Source: Gammaproteobacteria bacterium (GTDB lineage: Bacteria; Pseudomonadota; Gammaproteobacteria; Pseudomonadales; Pseudohongiellaceae). Taken from it: a DNA stretch of 64,000 nt. Location of the stretch: the NCBI GenBank assembly GCA_021773355.1, contig JAJFKE010000038.1:124001-188000 (forward strand), in the 5' to 3' direction. A model generated the notes under the pieces. That model worked only from the letters and a program-made list of their open reading frames with translations, did no database searches and had not been told where the DNA came from. Made by a program: the position numbers and the translations under genes. This document shows positions 27,257 through 36,268 of this stretch, piece by piece; the stretch's first letter is position 1, and every line of letters begins with the position of its first letter.

Positions 27257-27290
27257 GATGTCTTGATCATTATGTTTCTATAATGGAAAA

Positions 27291-27316
27291 AGAGGAGCTT
27301 TGGCTCCTCTTTTTTT
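27291..27316 (+). terminator. Intrinsic terminator of the TonB receptor gene
   Basis: AGAGGAGC (27291-27298), 4-nt loop TTTG, GCTCCTCT (27303-27310), then a T tract to 27316. Ends the receptor transcript 35 bp after its stop codon. Confidence 0.92.
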
Positions 27317-27593
27317 ACTGAGTCCGATCACATTCTGTCAAGATAGTAAATTCAGCATACTCTGGCGACACTCAGTAGAGAAATTTTTGCAATATCGATA
27401 CCGGGTACGCCGATTGACATATCAATCTCCATTCCCGCTTTAAGGGTTTTCAACTTGGCCGCTAAGCAGCAAGAATGCAAATGCCTGGCAAGGGTGGGGA
27501 TGGTTCATTGCATCAATACCCTATTGAGTCACATTTTTTTTGAAACAAAAACAGGACAGCCTAAGCCACCCTTTCCGTCAATCACATCAAACC
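27317..27593. other. Convergent intergenic spacer
   Basis: 277 bp between the receptor terminator and the 3' end of the minus-strand PQQ protein gene. Short ORFs here read into the antisense of that gene and show no coding character. No strong minus-strand terminator recognised. Confidence 0.4.
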
Positions 27594-29594
27594 TCAGTGC
27601 GTATTGCCACCGTGGCCTTCGTCCCAACCTGGCAGCGCCAGAGTCGTCAGGCTGCTTCCAGTTTGCAACAAGATGAACTGATGGCCCTCGTGCACATAAG
27701 TCATCATGCCATAACGAGCGACAGCTGGAGTTTCAATTTTTCCTAACTGTTTTCCTGTGGCTTTATCGACGGCGAACAGTGCGGGTGTGCCATCGCTTGT
27801 CTGTGAGGCATACATCAACATCGTATCGGTAACCGCCATGACTGCGTGGGCACCGGTACCAGTGTTACCGATATCGATTCCCTGTAGCGCAGGGTTATTC
27901 AGATAACGATTCGGCGTTTCGCCAACCGGGATGTACCAGAGGTGCTCACCCGTGTTCAAGTCGATAGCAGTAATACGGCTATAAGGCGGCTTGAATAAAG
28001 GAATACCTGCCGGATGACGTGGGCCACCGCGTCCAGCGCCAACGGCATACTGCGCCAGGGTTGTGCCGGTAGGTGCTTCGTACTGCGTGTCTGCCTCGGC
28101 ACCGGAAACCATGATGCGCGAAGAGCAGTTTTTAACCGAAGTGACATAGATAATGCCGGAAGTTGGATCCGCAGCGGCTGGACCGTTGATGTTAGTACCA
28201 CCGACGTCGCCCGGGCACCACAATGCACCGAGCTTACCTTCGTCGTTGTCTCTATGCAGAGGCGGCTGAAAGAAAGGACCGTAGTCGTAATCAGCCAGTG
28301 CTTCTATGGCTTGCTGACGCAGCTCAGGGGTGAAGTCTACCAACTCGTCCAGTGTCACTTCCTGTAGCTCATAGGCAGCAGGCTTGCTTGGAATTGGCTG
28401 CGTAGCCGCTAATTTTTCACCGGGAATCTTTGACGCTGGAACTGGTGTTTCAACGATAGGCCACAGAGGCTCACCGGTTTCCCGATTAAAGGCATACAGA
28501 TTCGCCTGCTTGGTCGCCTGAGCAACAGCAGGAACCTTGCGACCATCGATAGTTACATCCAACAGAATTGGAGCCGTTGGGGTATCGTAGTTCCAGATAT
28601 CATGATGCACTAATTGGTAGTGCCAGGCGCGTTCGCCAGTATCCACATCTAATGCGATCAGGCTGGTACTAAACAAGTTGTCACCTGGGCGGAAGCCGCC
28701 GTAGAAATCAACCGTTGCACCGTTAGTAGGAATATAGACCAAGCCTAACTCTGGATCGGCGGACAAAGGCGCCCAGGAAGAGACATCTCCCGTCCACTGC
28801 CAGGCATCGTTTTCCCAGGTCTCGTGACCGTACTCGCCGGGCTTGGGAATTACATTGAATTTCCACTTGAAGGCACCGGTCACGGCATCATAGGCGAGGA
28901 TATCGCCAGGGATATTTTCAATTCGTGACTGGTGGTAGCCCTGCTCGGCTGAGTTGCCAACAATGATGGTTCCGTTCACCACAATCGGTGGCGAAGAAGA
29001 GGTGATATAACCCGTTTCCAATGGAATGCCATCGTAGGGATCAAAGGGATGACCCAGGTCAGCCAATAGATCGACCACACCTGTTGTTGGAAAACCATCA
29101 ACTGCGATTTGACCACCAAAGCCTTCTATGGGTGAACAGGTATCGAAATCCAATGCGGTTAGGAAGAAGGCAGGAGAAACGATATAGATCACTTTCTTAC
29201 CATCTATCTCAGCGATAGAAACGCCCTTGCCGTAGTCCTTACGCATTGAATATTCGTGTCTATAGGTATTGGGCTCACGATAGGAGCAAATAGTTTCGCC
29301 AGTACCAGCATCGGCTACCACCACGTGGCGGCGTGGTCCCGCCACAAATACCAAACGGCCATCCACATAGGAAGGAGTGGCGCGGCCGGACTGAGCATCG
29401 AAACTGGAACCATCCCAGACCCAGGCAGCTTCAACTTCATCAAAATTAGAAGCATCGATCTTGTTGGCCGGCGAGAAACGAGTGTGAGCATAATCGCTTC
29501 CTAGTGTTAACCATTCAACAGTGTCTTGCGCATTAGCAGTACCGATAAAGGTAGCGCAAAGCAGCATCAGAGCGGCGATAAATTTGATTTTCAT
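27594..29594 (-). CDS. Exported PQQ-type beta-propeller dehydrogenase (copy 1)
   Basis: 666 residues with signal peptide (cleavage near ANA-QDT) and repeated PQQ beta-propeller blades ([49 protein letters not shown]). Related to quinoprotein glucose/alcohol dehydrogenases, which oxidise alcohols or sugars in the periplasm with PQQ. There is no heme c domain and no membrane anchor, so electrons would need a separate acceptor. GAGGA precedes the ATG. It is a close paralogue of the gene at 32693-34714: long blocks such as [18 protein letters not shown] are identical. PQQ synthesis genes are not in the window. Confidence 0.88.
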   Translation of the reverse strand: MKIKFIAALMLLCATFIGTANAQDTVEWLTLGSDYAHTRFSPANKIDASNFDEVEAAWVWDGSSFDAQSGRATPSYVDGRLVFVAGPRRHVVVADAGTGETICSYREPNTYRHEYSMRKDYGKGVSIAEIDGKKVIYIVSPAFFLTALDFDTCSPIEGFGGQIAVDGFPTTGVVDLLADLGHPFDPYDGIPLETGYITSSSPPIVVNGTIIVGNSAEQGYHQSRIENIPGDILAYDAVTGAFKWKFNVIPKPGEYGHETWENDAWQWTGDVSSWAPLSADPELGLVYIPTNGATVDFYGGFRPGDNLFSTSLIALDVDTGERAWHYQLVHHDIWNYDTPTAPILLDVTIDGRKVPAVAQATKQANLYAFNRETGEPLWPIVETPVPASKIPGEKLAATQPIPSKPAAYELQEVTLDELVDFTPELRQQAIEALADYDYGPFFQPPLHRDNDEGKLGALWCPGDVGGTNINGPAAADPTSGIIYVTSVKNCSSRIMVSGAEADTQYEAPTGTTLAQYAVGAGRGGPRHPAGIPLFKPPYSRITAIDLNTGEHLWYIPVGETPNRYLNNPALQGIDIGNTGTGAHAVMAVTDTMLMYASQTSDGTPALFAVDKATGKQLGKIETPAVARYGMMTYVHEGHQFILLQTGSSLTTLALPGWDEGHGGNTH

Positions 29595-29718
29595 TAGTTA
29601 GTATCCTCAATGGATGGATGAGACTGATTACGCCCTTCTCGGCTTAAAGATTGTCGCAAAAAAGTAAATAATCTTATAAAATTCAATGCATTAACTATCC
29701 TTCAAAAATCAGAAGGAG

Positions 29719-30546
29719 ATGAAGAATAGCGCAGCTGAAAATCCAAGTCTAGAAACAAGATGTAACGGTTTTATACACAAAACTTCCTTGATATGCGGGC
29801 TTTCTTTGCTACGGAATAGTGGGGGTATATATGGACGCTCCGTTACGACCCTGCTGCAACGAATCCTAAATAGCCATTCGGCAATTAGCTCGCTGGGAGA
29901 AGTGCAGGAATTAGCCTGCCGTGAAGATAGTTTCCAAAACCAAATCTCCGACGGTACTGGATGAGTAGCTAATTTCACTAGCCAGCCAGCAAAGTATGTC
30001 TTCAATAGCTGAAATCTATCTAAAAATTCTGGGTAACAGCTTGGAACCCGGCAAACTGTTTATCGACAAAATGCCCGTAAATTTTCTCTGCGTAGAGTTT
30101 ATTCTAAATACCTTGCCCAAGGCTAAAGTAATATGCCTGAGGAGAAATCCGCTTGATACCTGCTTGAGCAAATATCGGCTGCTATTTGCTCTGAATTTTT
30201 CATACTAAAATTGCCACTATGATCTGAAAGATACCGCACTGTGCATCAGCGAATTCGATAGTCTGATGACACAGCGGCAATCACTCTTCGCGAATCGATT
30301 TAATCAGGTTTCCTAGGAACCCCTGGCTCTATATTCAGGGACACATATTTGAGCAATGCTGGACTATATAGGTCTGGGTTGGGCACCTACCTGTCTGGAA
30401 TTTCATAAAGCATCGATGCAGTACCTACAGCGAGTGCCAAGCAAGTTAGGCAACCCTTGTATACGTCGTCTATAGGCAGATGGAAGAAATATGAAAAACA
30501 AATGCAGGCCGTTATAAAAGTATTTCAGCAAAATAATATTTCCTAA
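29719..30546 (+). pseudogene. Decayed sulfotransferase gene
   Basis: Pieces of a TPR-type/PAPS-dependent sulfotransferase in more than one frame. Seen: RSVTTLLQRILNSHSAI then SLGEVQEL (PAPS-loop region, usual PRSG damaged and frame-shifted near 29830), FIDKMPVNFLCVEFI, LPKAKVICLRRNPLDTCLS (3'-phosphate-binding motif), an in-frame TAA at 30206, continuing homology (NCHYDLKDT), a TAG where YE is expected near 30313, a shifted CLEFH block near 30395-30415, and a clean C-terminal RWKKYEKQMQAVIKVFQQN ending at TAA 30546. At least two stops and two shifts make it non-functional. Confidence 0.8.
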
Positions 30547-30941
30547 CAATAGTGGCGAAACCAAATTACACAGAGATTTATTGTGAACTAAAGCCAATAG
30601 GTGATAGCGGTTTGGCATCAGAACCCAAGACAGGCGTCGCCCCGTACAGTGATTAACGCTGCAACCAAGCCAAGAAAGAAATCATGCCTGACTCCATCAT
30701 CTCGAAAGATGAAGTGACACTCCACCGCGATTCTTCAAAGATTAATGCCCCTAAGCCCTTTTATCAAGAAATGCTGATTTGGACAGCAAAGGTCGAACTT
30801 GGTATAGGGGAGGCATAGGGAGAAAAAGGGGGATAGACCTACTTACTCCACGAGCAGACCAAATAGGTCTATCCTAAATTGCCAATTGTTCCTTTACGGT
30901 CCGGTGAAACGCAGATAGCTACTTAGCGCCTCTTGATCGCT
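30547..30941. other. Gene-poor stretch with an 11-bp perfect inverted repeat
   Basis: 395 bp with no supported gene; a 44-codon ORF (30684-30818) has no recognisable feature. GGATAGACCTA (30831-30841) and TAGGTCTATCC (30864-30874) form a perfect 11-bp stem with a 22-nt loop. No T-run follows, so it is not a classic terminator. It may be debris of the event that killed the sulfotransferase gene. Confidence 0.45.
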
Positions 30942-31256
30942 TTAGTCTTCACTAGCGATGTATTGCATTTCACCACTTTGGTCAGTGGTGTAGCTTAGTT
31001 CGCCCTCATTCGATACCACGCAAACTGCCTTGAATCGTTCGCCGTCTGCAACAACATTTACTTTAATTTCTACATCGTTCCTGCGTTCACGAATCCTTTT
31101 TACTTTTCGGCGAAGGTCTTCGCTTTCATGAATCTTAGCAATGTGATCTTTGCAAGCACTAAGCGCGGTACTGGTGGATGATTCGGCTTGCACAGTGCTG
31201 GAAAGCAGTGTCAGCGTAGCCAGGGATATAGCTAAAAGTAGATGCTTGCTATTCAT
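30942..31256 (-). CDS. Small exported hypothetical protein
   Basis: 104 residues: signal peptide (cleavage near VQA-ESS), one mature cysteine in SACKDHIAKIH and a second in KAVCVVSNEG (possible disulfide), and a charged middle (RRKVKRIRERRNDVE). GAGG sits upstream of the ATG, supporting real expression. No family recognised; short periplasmic proteins of this layout are common in marine gammaproteobacteria. Confidence 0.7.
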   Translation of the reverse strand: MNSKHLLLAISLATLTLLSSTVQAESSTSTALSACKDHIAKIHESEDLRRKVKRIRERRNDVEIKVNVVADGERFKAVCVVSNEGELSYTTDQSGEMQYIASED

Positions 31257-31326
31257 TGTAAGTAGCCTCGATTGGTTTAGTTGATTGATAAATGCTGACT
31301 GTCCGCTTGCGACGCTGTTGCCAAGT

Positions 31327-31347
31327 GCTTGTTCAACAAGAACAAGC
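31327..31347. promoter_or_regulatory. Perfect 8-bp hairpin/dyad between divergent genes
   Basis: GCTTGTTC (31327-31334), loop AACAA, GAACAAGC (31340-31347). Lies between the small exported gene (minus) and the LysR gene (plus), about 70 bp and 168 bp from their starts. Could be a regulator-binding dyad or RNA hairpin; no T-run follows. Confidence 0.4.
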
Positions 31348-31514
31348 CCGTCGCTTAAGGTAATAGGAGCAACGGCAGGCCCAGGTACATGCAGTGAAAC
31401 AGCATGCGCCTAGTAAATTAGATTTGTATTAGCCGAGAAAGTGAGTAGCATATTAGTGATTCAAATAGATGACTATAGCCACCAACGCAACAGCCTGTTG
31501 CAGGAATAAACCAG

Positions 31515-32390
31515 ATGAACTGGGACGATCTAAGATTGTTTTTGACTACAGCGGAAGAGGGTTCATTTCGTCAAGCCGCACTGAAATTAAACCTCGGACA
31601 TACAACACTCTCGCGTCGAATCGAAACACTGGAAAAGAATTTAGGGACAAAGCTCTTCAATCGGCAAAGTCGGGGCTTAGAACTGACTCCGGCTGGAGAC
31701 GAAATGCTGAGAACGGCCAAACCGGTGGGGCAGCAGTTTAACGAACTACAGGTTCGCATGTTTGGACAGGATCAAGTTCCACGCGGAAATATTAATCTAA
31801 CAGTACCGTGTCTATTTATTGATTATCTATTACTTGACGCGATTAACGAATTTTGTCAACGCTGGCCAGAAATAACTGTCAATATTAATAGCAGCCTGGA
31901 AGTAATGGACCTGTCAACAAAGGAAGCAGATATTGCTATTCGAATGACAAGCAGTCCAGGGGAACAATTAATAGGACGAAAGGTTGGGGTTTTTTGCGAG
32001 GCGGCTTACGCATCGCCGGAATATTTGGAAGCCTATATTTCTGATAAAAAGCCTTTTCACCGTTGGATTTCTCCAGGGGACAATTACAAATTTGTCGTGG
32101 AATTGAATGATCCATATAAAACTGTTCAGCCGCACCATATACAGTTGGTAGTCGCCGAACCACACACACAAATGTTCTGTGCTGAAAAGAATATGGGCCT
32201 GGCTATGTTGCCCTGTGTTATGGCCGACATAAATCCAAATCTGCGAAGAATTAGCAACTATGTGCACAGATCTGATGTCTGGCTACTGGCCCACAAAGAT
32301 TCACGGGCGAACAAGCGCATGCAATTATTTCGAGAATTTCTGACTGAGGTTTTCGCTGAGAATGAACAAAAAATGCAGGGGTCTAATTAG
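31515..32390 (+). CDS. LysR-family transcriptional regulator
   Basis: 291 residues. N-terminal winged helix (MNWDDLRLFLTTAEEGSFRQAALKLNLGHTTLSRRIETLE, 1-40), linker helix, then a periplasmic-binding-protein-like effector domain (from about 90). The opening NWDDLRLFL is typical of the LysR branch near GcvA/DsdC-like paralogues. Ends at a strong bidirectional terminator shared with the convergent second PQQ gene. Divergent from the small exported protein gene. Inducer and targets unknown; the flanking quinoprotein genes are possible targets. Confidence 0.9.
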   Translation: MNWDDLRLFLTTAEEGSFRQAALKLNLGHTTLSRRIETLEKNLGTKLFNRQSRGLELTPAGDEMLRTAKPVGQQFNELQVRMFGQDQVPRGNINLTVPCLFIDYLLLDAINEFCQRWPEITVNINSSLEVMDLSTKEADIAIRMTSSPGEQLIGRKVGVFCEAAYASPEYLEAYISDKKPFHRWISPGDNYKFVVELNDPYKTVQPHHIQLVVAEPHTQMFCAEKNMGLAMLPCVMADINPNLRRISNYVHRSDVWLLAHKDSRANKRMQLFREFLTEVFAENEQKMQGSN

Positions 32391-32605
32391 TCATCGTCGC
32401 TGTGCAAACTAATTATTCCACGCACATAGACCGAGTGTACCGTTAAAATTCTCGCCCATTGCATCAGTCGAGACCATTTCCTCGTTCAGTCTAGTGGCAC
32501 GACCAATGAGCAGAATCGATAAGACCGAGTTGCGGAAAAGGGTTGCCTGGTGCTTTAGTCAATATATCGAACACAATTGGATCGAAAGGCTCAAAATGCA
32601 GTGTC

Positions 32606-32644
32606 AAAAAAGCCCGCCAGGCCTTAGGCGAAGCGGGCTTTTTT
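32606..32644. terminator. Bidirectional intrinsic terminator
   Basis: AAAAAAGCCCGC (32606-32617) pairs perfectly with GCGGGCTTTTTT (32633-32644); the loop contains a further GCCTTAGGC dyad. T-runs on both strands let it end the LysR transcript (+) and the convergent PQQ gene transcript (-). The LysR stop is 216 bp upstream. Confidence 0.92.
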
Positions 32645-32692
32645 GTGCTTTACCCCAACCTCTCACTTTTGCCAAGAAGAGAAGATGCTTAA

Positions 32693-34714
32693 CTAGTGAT
32701 CATCGCCCCCGGCAACAATCGCGCCGGGTAGAGCCATAGCGGTAAGCTTTGGCCCGTTCTGTAACATCACATATTGGTGACCATCATGTTGATAGGTCAT
32801 CATTCCATAACGACTCAATTCAGATGTCTCGATTCTGGCGAGTTCCGCACCGGTTTTCTTATCCACAGCGAAAAGATGAGGAGTACCGTCACCCGTAGCA
32901 CCAGAATAGATCAACATGTTCTTGGTAACCACCATGGTCGCCTTGGCTCCACTACCGGTATTACCTACATCGACACCAGCTAGCAGCGGATGGTTGGCAA
33001 TATTGTCCGGTGTCTCACCAACTGGTAACACGAACAGGGTATCACCGGTGTTCATGTCGATGGCCTGAATGCGGCTATAGGGCGACTTGGTAATGGGAAT
33101 GCCCTGAATACGACCGGGACTGGCTGAACGCACTACAGCATAGTCGGCAAAGGTTGTTCCCGTAGGTTGATCCCAACGTAAATCTGCTTCGGCTCCCGGG
33201 CCCAATACACGGGCAGTACAACCGGTACTGGAAGTTACATACAAAATACCACTCTCAGGATCAGCAGCGGCTGGCCCGTTAATATTGGCTCCGCCACCAC
33301 CACCGGGGCACCACAGTGCCGCTGTTTTACCCAATTCATTATCGTAATGCAGAGGTGGATTAAACAAGGGGCCTAGCTCGAAATCAGCAACTGCTGCAAT
33401 CGCTCGACGGCGCAACTCAGGAGTGAAATCCACTAGATCATCTATCGATATACCCTGTAACTCAAACGGCTCAGGCTTGGTTGGAAACGGCTGCGTGGGA
33501 GCCAGTTTCTCGCCTGGTACCTGAGAGGCAGGAACCGGCCGCTCTACCATAGGCCATAAGGGTTCGCCAGTCTCACGATTGAATGCATACACGAAACCCT
33601 GCTTGGTAGCTTGGGCAATGGCGGGTACATCACGCCCTTCGATATTCACATCCAACAAAATCGGCGCAGTCGGCGTGTCGTAGTTCCAGATATCGTGGTG
33701 CACCATCTGGAAGTGCCATGCCCTCTCGCCTGTATCAGCATCCAGGGCAATAAGACTTGCCGCAAACAAATTGTCACCGGGTCTGAAGCCACCATAAAAA
33801 TCGATAGTGGCGCTATTAGTTGGTATATAAACCAGATTCAGATCGGGGTCTGCCGATAATGGCGCCCAGGAGGACACGTCTCCGGTCCACTGCCAGGCAT
33901 CGTTTTCCCAAGTCTCATGGCCGTATTCGCCGGGACGAGGAATCACGTTGAATTTCCATTTGAAGGCACCAGTGGCTGCATCGTAGGCGAGAATATCACC
34001 GGGAATGTTTTCGATTCGAGCCTGGTTGTATCCCTGCTCTGCCGAGTTACCCACGATGATAGTTCCGTTGACCACAATCGGAGGCGACGAGGAAGTAATA
34101 TAACCTGTCTCTAACGGGATGCCGTTGTAGGGATCATAGGGATGGCCCAGATCGGCAAGCAGATCGACTACGCCGCTTTGCGGAAATCCATCAATGGGAA
34201 CAGGCTGACCGAAGCCTTCCAGCGGAATACCGGTTTCCAGATCCAGCGCAGTAAGAAAGAACGCAGGCGAGGTGATGTAAACCACTTTACGCCCGTTTAC
34301 CTCGGCGATGGTTACGCCTTTTCCGTAATCTTTACGCATAGAGTATTCATAACGAAATGTTTTTGGTTCGCCGTAGGACCAGATGGTCTCACCGGTCTTG
34401 GCATCGATAGCAACAACGTAGCGACGCGGGCCGGCAACGGTAATAATCTTACCATCCACATAACTGGGAGTTGAACGGCCACTGGCGGCATTGAAGCTCG
34501 CCCCGTCCCAGACCCAGGCTTCCTCCAATTCATGAAAATTCTCCGGCGTGATCTCATCGACTGGCAGGTAACGGGTGTGCGCATAATCACTTCCCAATGT
34601 TAGCCACTCAACGGAATCCTGTGCCAAAGCAAATGAACTGACACAAACCATTAGCGAGACAGTAATTCCCCCGATTACTCTCTTGGCTATTGCAGCTTTC
34701 CTAAGATAATTCAT
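32693..34714 (-). CDS. Exported PQQ-type beta-propeller dehydrogenase (copy 2)
   Basis: 673 residues, signal peptide (cleavage near ALA-QDS), then the same propeller as copy 1 with the shared [12 protein letters not shown] start of the mature protein and blades such as [28 protein letters not shown] and [12 protein letters not shown]. The two copies align along their whole length without large gaps; they differ mostly in the last third and at the C-terminus ([10 protein letters not shown] against [11 protein letters not shown]). No cytochrome domain. GAGG precedes the ATG. Likely periplasmic quinoprotein oxidising an alcohol, sugar or related substrate; specificity cannot be told. Confidence 0.88.
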   Translation of the reverse strand: MNYLRKAAIAKRVIGGITVSLMVCVSSFALAQDSVEWLTLGSDYAHTRYLPVDEITPENFHELEEAWVWDGASFNAASGRSTPSYVDGKIITVAGPRRYVVAIDAKTGETIWSYGEPKTFRYEYSMRKDYGKGVTIAEVNGRKVVYITSPAFFLTALDLETGIPLEGFGQPVPIDGFPQSGVVDLLADLGHPYDPYNGIPLETGYITSSSPPIVVNGTIIVGNSAEQGYNQARIENIPGDILAYDAATGAFKWKFNVIPRPGEYGHETWENDAWQWTGDVSSWAPLSADPDLNLVYIPTNSATIDFYGGFRPGDNLFAASLIALDADTGERAWHFQMVHHDIWNYDTPTAPILLDVNIEGRDVPAIAQATKQGFVYAFNRETGEPLWPMVERPVPASQVPGEKLAPTQPFPTKPEPFELQGISIDDLVDFTPELRRRAIAAVADFELGPLFNPPLHYDNELGKTAALWCPGGGGGANINGPAAADPESGILYVTSSTGCTARVLGPGAEADLRWDQPTGTTFADYAVVRSASPGRIQGIPITKSPYSRIQAIDMNTGDTLFVLPVGETPDNIANHPLLAGVDVGNTGSGAKATMVVTKNMLIYSGATGDGTPHLFAVDKKTGAELARIETSELSRYGMMTYQHDGHQYVMLQNGPKLTAMALPGAIVAGGDDH

Positions 34715-34824
34715 TAGCTTGATACCTCATTCGGTTTTAATTTTGAGTTCTCATTCTGCTACCTAATGGCAATCAGCCAACATATTAATGCCATTCGGTC
34801 AAAAACCAGCGCAGACTCTCGCGC

Positions 34825-34859
34825 TGCAGCTAAGTTAATGGATACAGTCATTAGCTGCA
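34825..34859. other. 9-bp inverted repeat between mscS-like and PQQ genes
   Basis: TGCAGCTAA (34825-34833) and TTAGCTGCA (34851-34859) with a 17-nt loop. On the minus strand it lies after the MscS gene stop and before the second PQQ gene. Without a T-run it is a weak terminator candidate; it may be a regulatory dyad for the PQQ gene. Confidence 0.35.
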
Positions 34860-34902
34860 ACAACATTACCCTGCTAATTTTTAGCTCTAATCCCATTAAA
34901 AA

Positions 34903-35721
34903 CTAGGACAGCATACGAATTTCGTGCTGAGGAAAAGGAATCGCAATACTGGCCTCACTGAGTGCGTCCTTAATGCCTTTGGCAGCGAAACGCACCTCAT
35001 GAAACTTCTCCGTTAGCGCCCAGGCACGAACCGCCAGCGTGATTGCGCTATCGCCGAATTCATCGATACCGATTTGCAGGGCCCTGGCTTGACTCAGGCC
35101 TGTAATGTTTGACAATTTGGATTCGATTGCCGCCATGGCTGCATCGGTATCACTGTCATAGGCGATACCCACCGACAATTCCATCACCGTGTCTGCCTGC
35201 GAATTGTGAATTATTTCGCCGACTATGTGTTTATTGGGAATGATGATTGTTTCATCGTCCTCGTTGCTGAATAAGGTGTAAGCGAGATGAACTTCTTTAA
35301 CTACACCGAACACACCCTCTAGCCGAATTGTGTCGCCCACCACAAATGGGCGGCTAAATATAATGCTCAAACCCGCGCCGTAGTTCGACAACAAGCCTTG
35401 AACAGCCAGACCAGCACCCAAACCAAGAGCACCCACAGCCGCTATGAATGGAGTGACCTGAATGCCGAGTTTTGGCAAGGCGATCAATACAGCGGAGGCG
35501 ATGATTGCAATCCGCGCACAGCTGGCAAAGAATCGACTAAGCGTTATATCCAAGGACTTCTTCTCGCACAGGGCGAGTACTATATTGCTAATACGTCTGG
35601 CAACGAAGACCCCTAGCATAAACACCACGACGGCGCCAAATATTTGAAAACTGTAATTAAGCAAATAGGCCACTATCATATTGTAGAGGTCGTTCATTTG
35701 TTCTAATTCTGCTTGTCCCAT
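34903..35721 (-). CDS. Small-conductance mechanosensitive channel (MscS family)
   Basis: About 272 residues from ATG 35721 (35697 also possible), the usual size of E. coli MscS. Three N-terminal membrane helices; the pore-lining third helix is GALGLGAGLAVQGLLSNYGAG, with the alternating Gly/Ala pattern of TM3. The beta domain follows (FSRPFVVGDTIRLEG, GVVKEVHLAYTLF, IIIPNKHIVGEIIHN), then the alpha/beta C-terminus. Releases solutes on hypo-osmotic shock. Stand-alone gene. Confidence 0.93.
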   Translation of the reverse strand: MGQAELEQMNDLYNMIVAYLLNYSFQIFGAVVVFMLGVFVARRISNIVLALCEKKSLDITLSRFFASCARIAIIASAVLIALPKLGIQVTPFIAAVGALGLGAGLAVQGLLSNYGAGLSIIFSRPFVVGDTIRLEGVFGVVKEVHLAYTLFSNEDDETIIIPNKHIVGEIIHNSQADTVMELSVGIAYDSDTDAAMAAIESKLSNITGLSQARALQIGIDEFGDSAITLAVRAWALTEKFHEVRFAAKGIKDALSEASIAIPFPQHEIRMLS

Positions 35722-35788
35722 AAACTTAGGGAGCCTCTGCCAAGTTAGCAACTTGCGTCGAGAGTGTTAGCGGCTTAACATCCGCCTC

Positions 35789-36205
35789 ATGAACAGAGCA
35801 AAAAATTCCATCGCTAGTTATCTACTCTTTTGCCTGCTGTGTGCGTTTCCAATTATTGGTCACTCCGAGGAAATCCAAACCTCTGCTCTTATCGGCACCT
35901 GGGGCGGCCCCCTGGTAATAGGCGAGGATGACCTGGGGCTCATATTCACCTTCGCGATGAAAGACGGGAACTACACGGCCTCGATGATTAGTGATGGCTT
36001 GGGAATCTATGGCATGCCCGCAGACAGAGTCAGACTTAACGGGCTCTCTCTCACGGTAGTAATTCGTAGACTGGACGTTGAGTTTACCGGGACATTGCGC
36101 TTCGACGAATCTGGTGAAGAGCTATTGCGCATCGATGCGAGTTGGTTTCAAGGCAGTGAAATGGTCCCCGTAGTGCTGAGACCCATAGCGGAAGGCAATC
36201 TCTAA
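35789..36205 (+). CDS. Exported hypothetical protein
   Basis: 138 residues: signal peptide (cleavage near GHS-EEI), then a short beta-rich domain beginning LIGTWGGPLVIGEDDLGLIFTF, a pattern seen in small lipocalin-like or DUF-type ligand-binding barrels. Divergent from the MscS gene. Its stop is about 60 bp before the end of the SulP gene, which runs toward it. No family assigned. Confidence 0.7.
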   Translation: MNRAKNSIASYLLFCLLCAFPIIGHSEEIQTSALIGTWGGPLVIGEDDLGLIFTFAMKDGNYTASMISDGLGIYGMPADRVRLNGLSLTVVIRRLDVEFTGTLRFDESGEELLRIDASWFQGSEMVPVVLRPIAEGNL

Positions 36206-36235
36206 GCGCCTCAACCTCGGAACAAGCCAAATGCC

Positions 36236-36268
36236 AGAGGCAGTTTGGAGTTAATCAGAGAGACCCTA
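36236..36268 (-). repeat. Solo terminal repeat of the foldback element family
   Basis: On the minus strand this reads TAGGGTCTCTCTGATTAA then CTCCAAACTGCCTC, matching both ends of the 39530-39698 foldback element with few differences. The opposite end is not seen on the other side, so this is a truncated or solo copy. Its first three bases (TAG) are the stop codon of the SulP transporter gene. Confidence 0.7.

Noticed and set aside
30684..30818. 44-codon ORF near the sulfotransferase pseudogene
   Set aside because: No clear ribosome-binding site and no recognised feature; could be chance.
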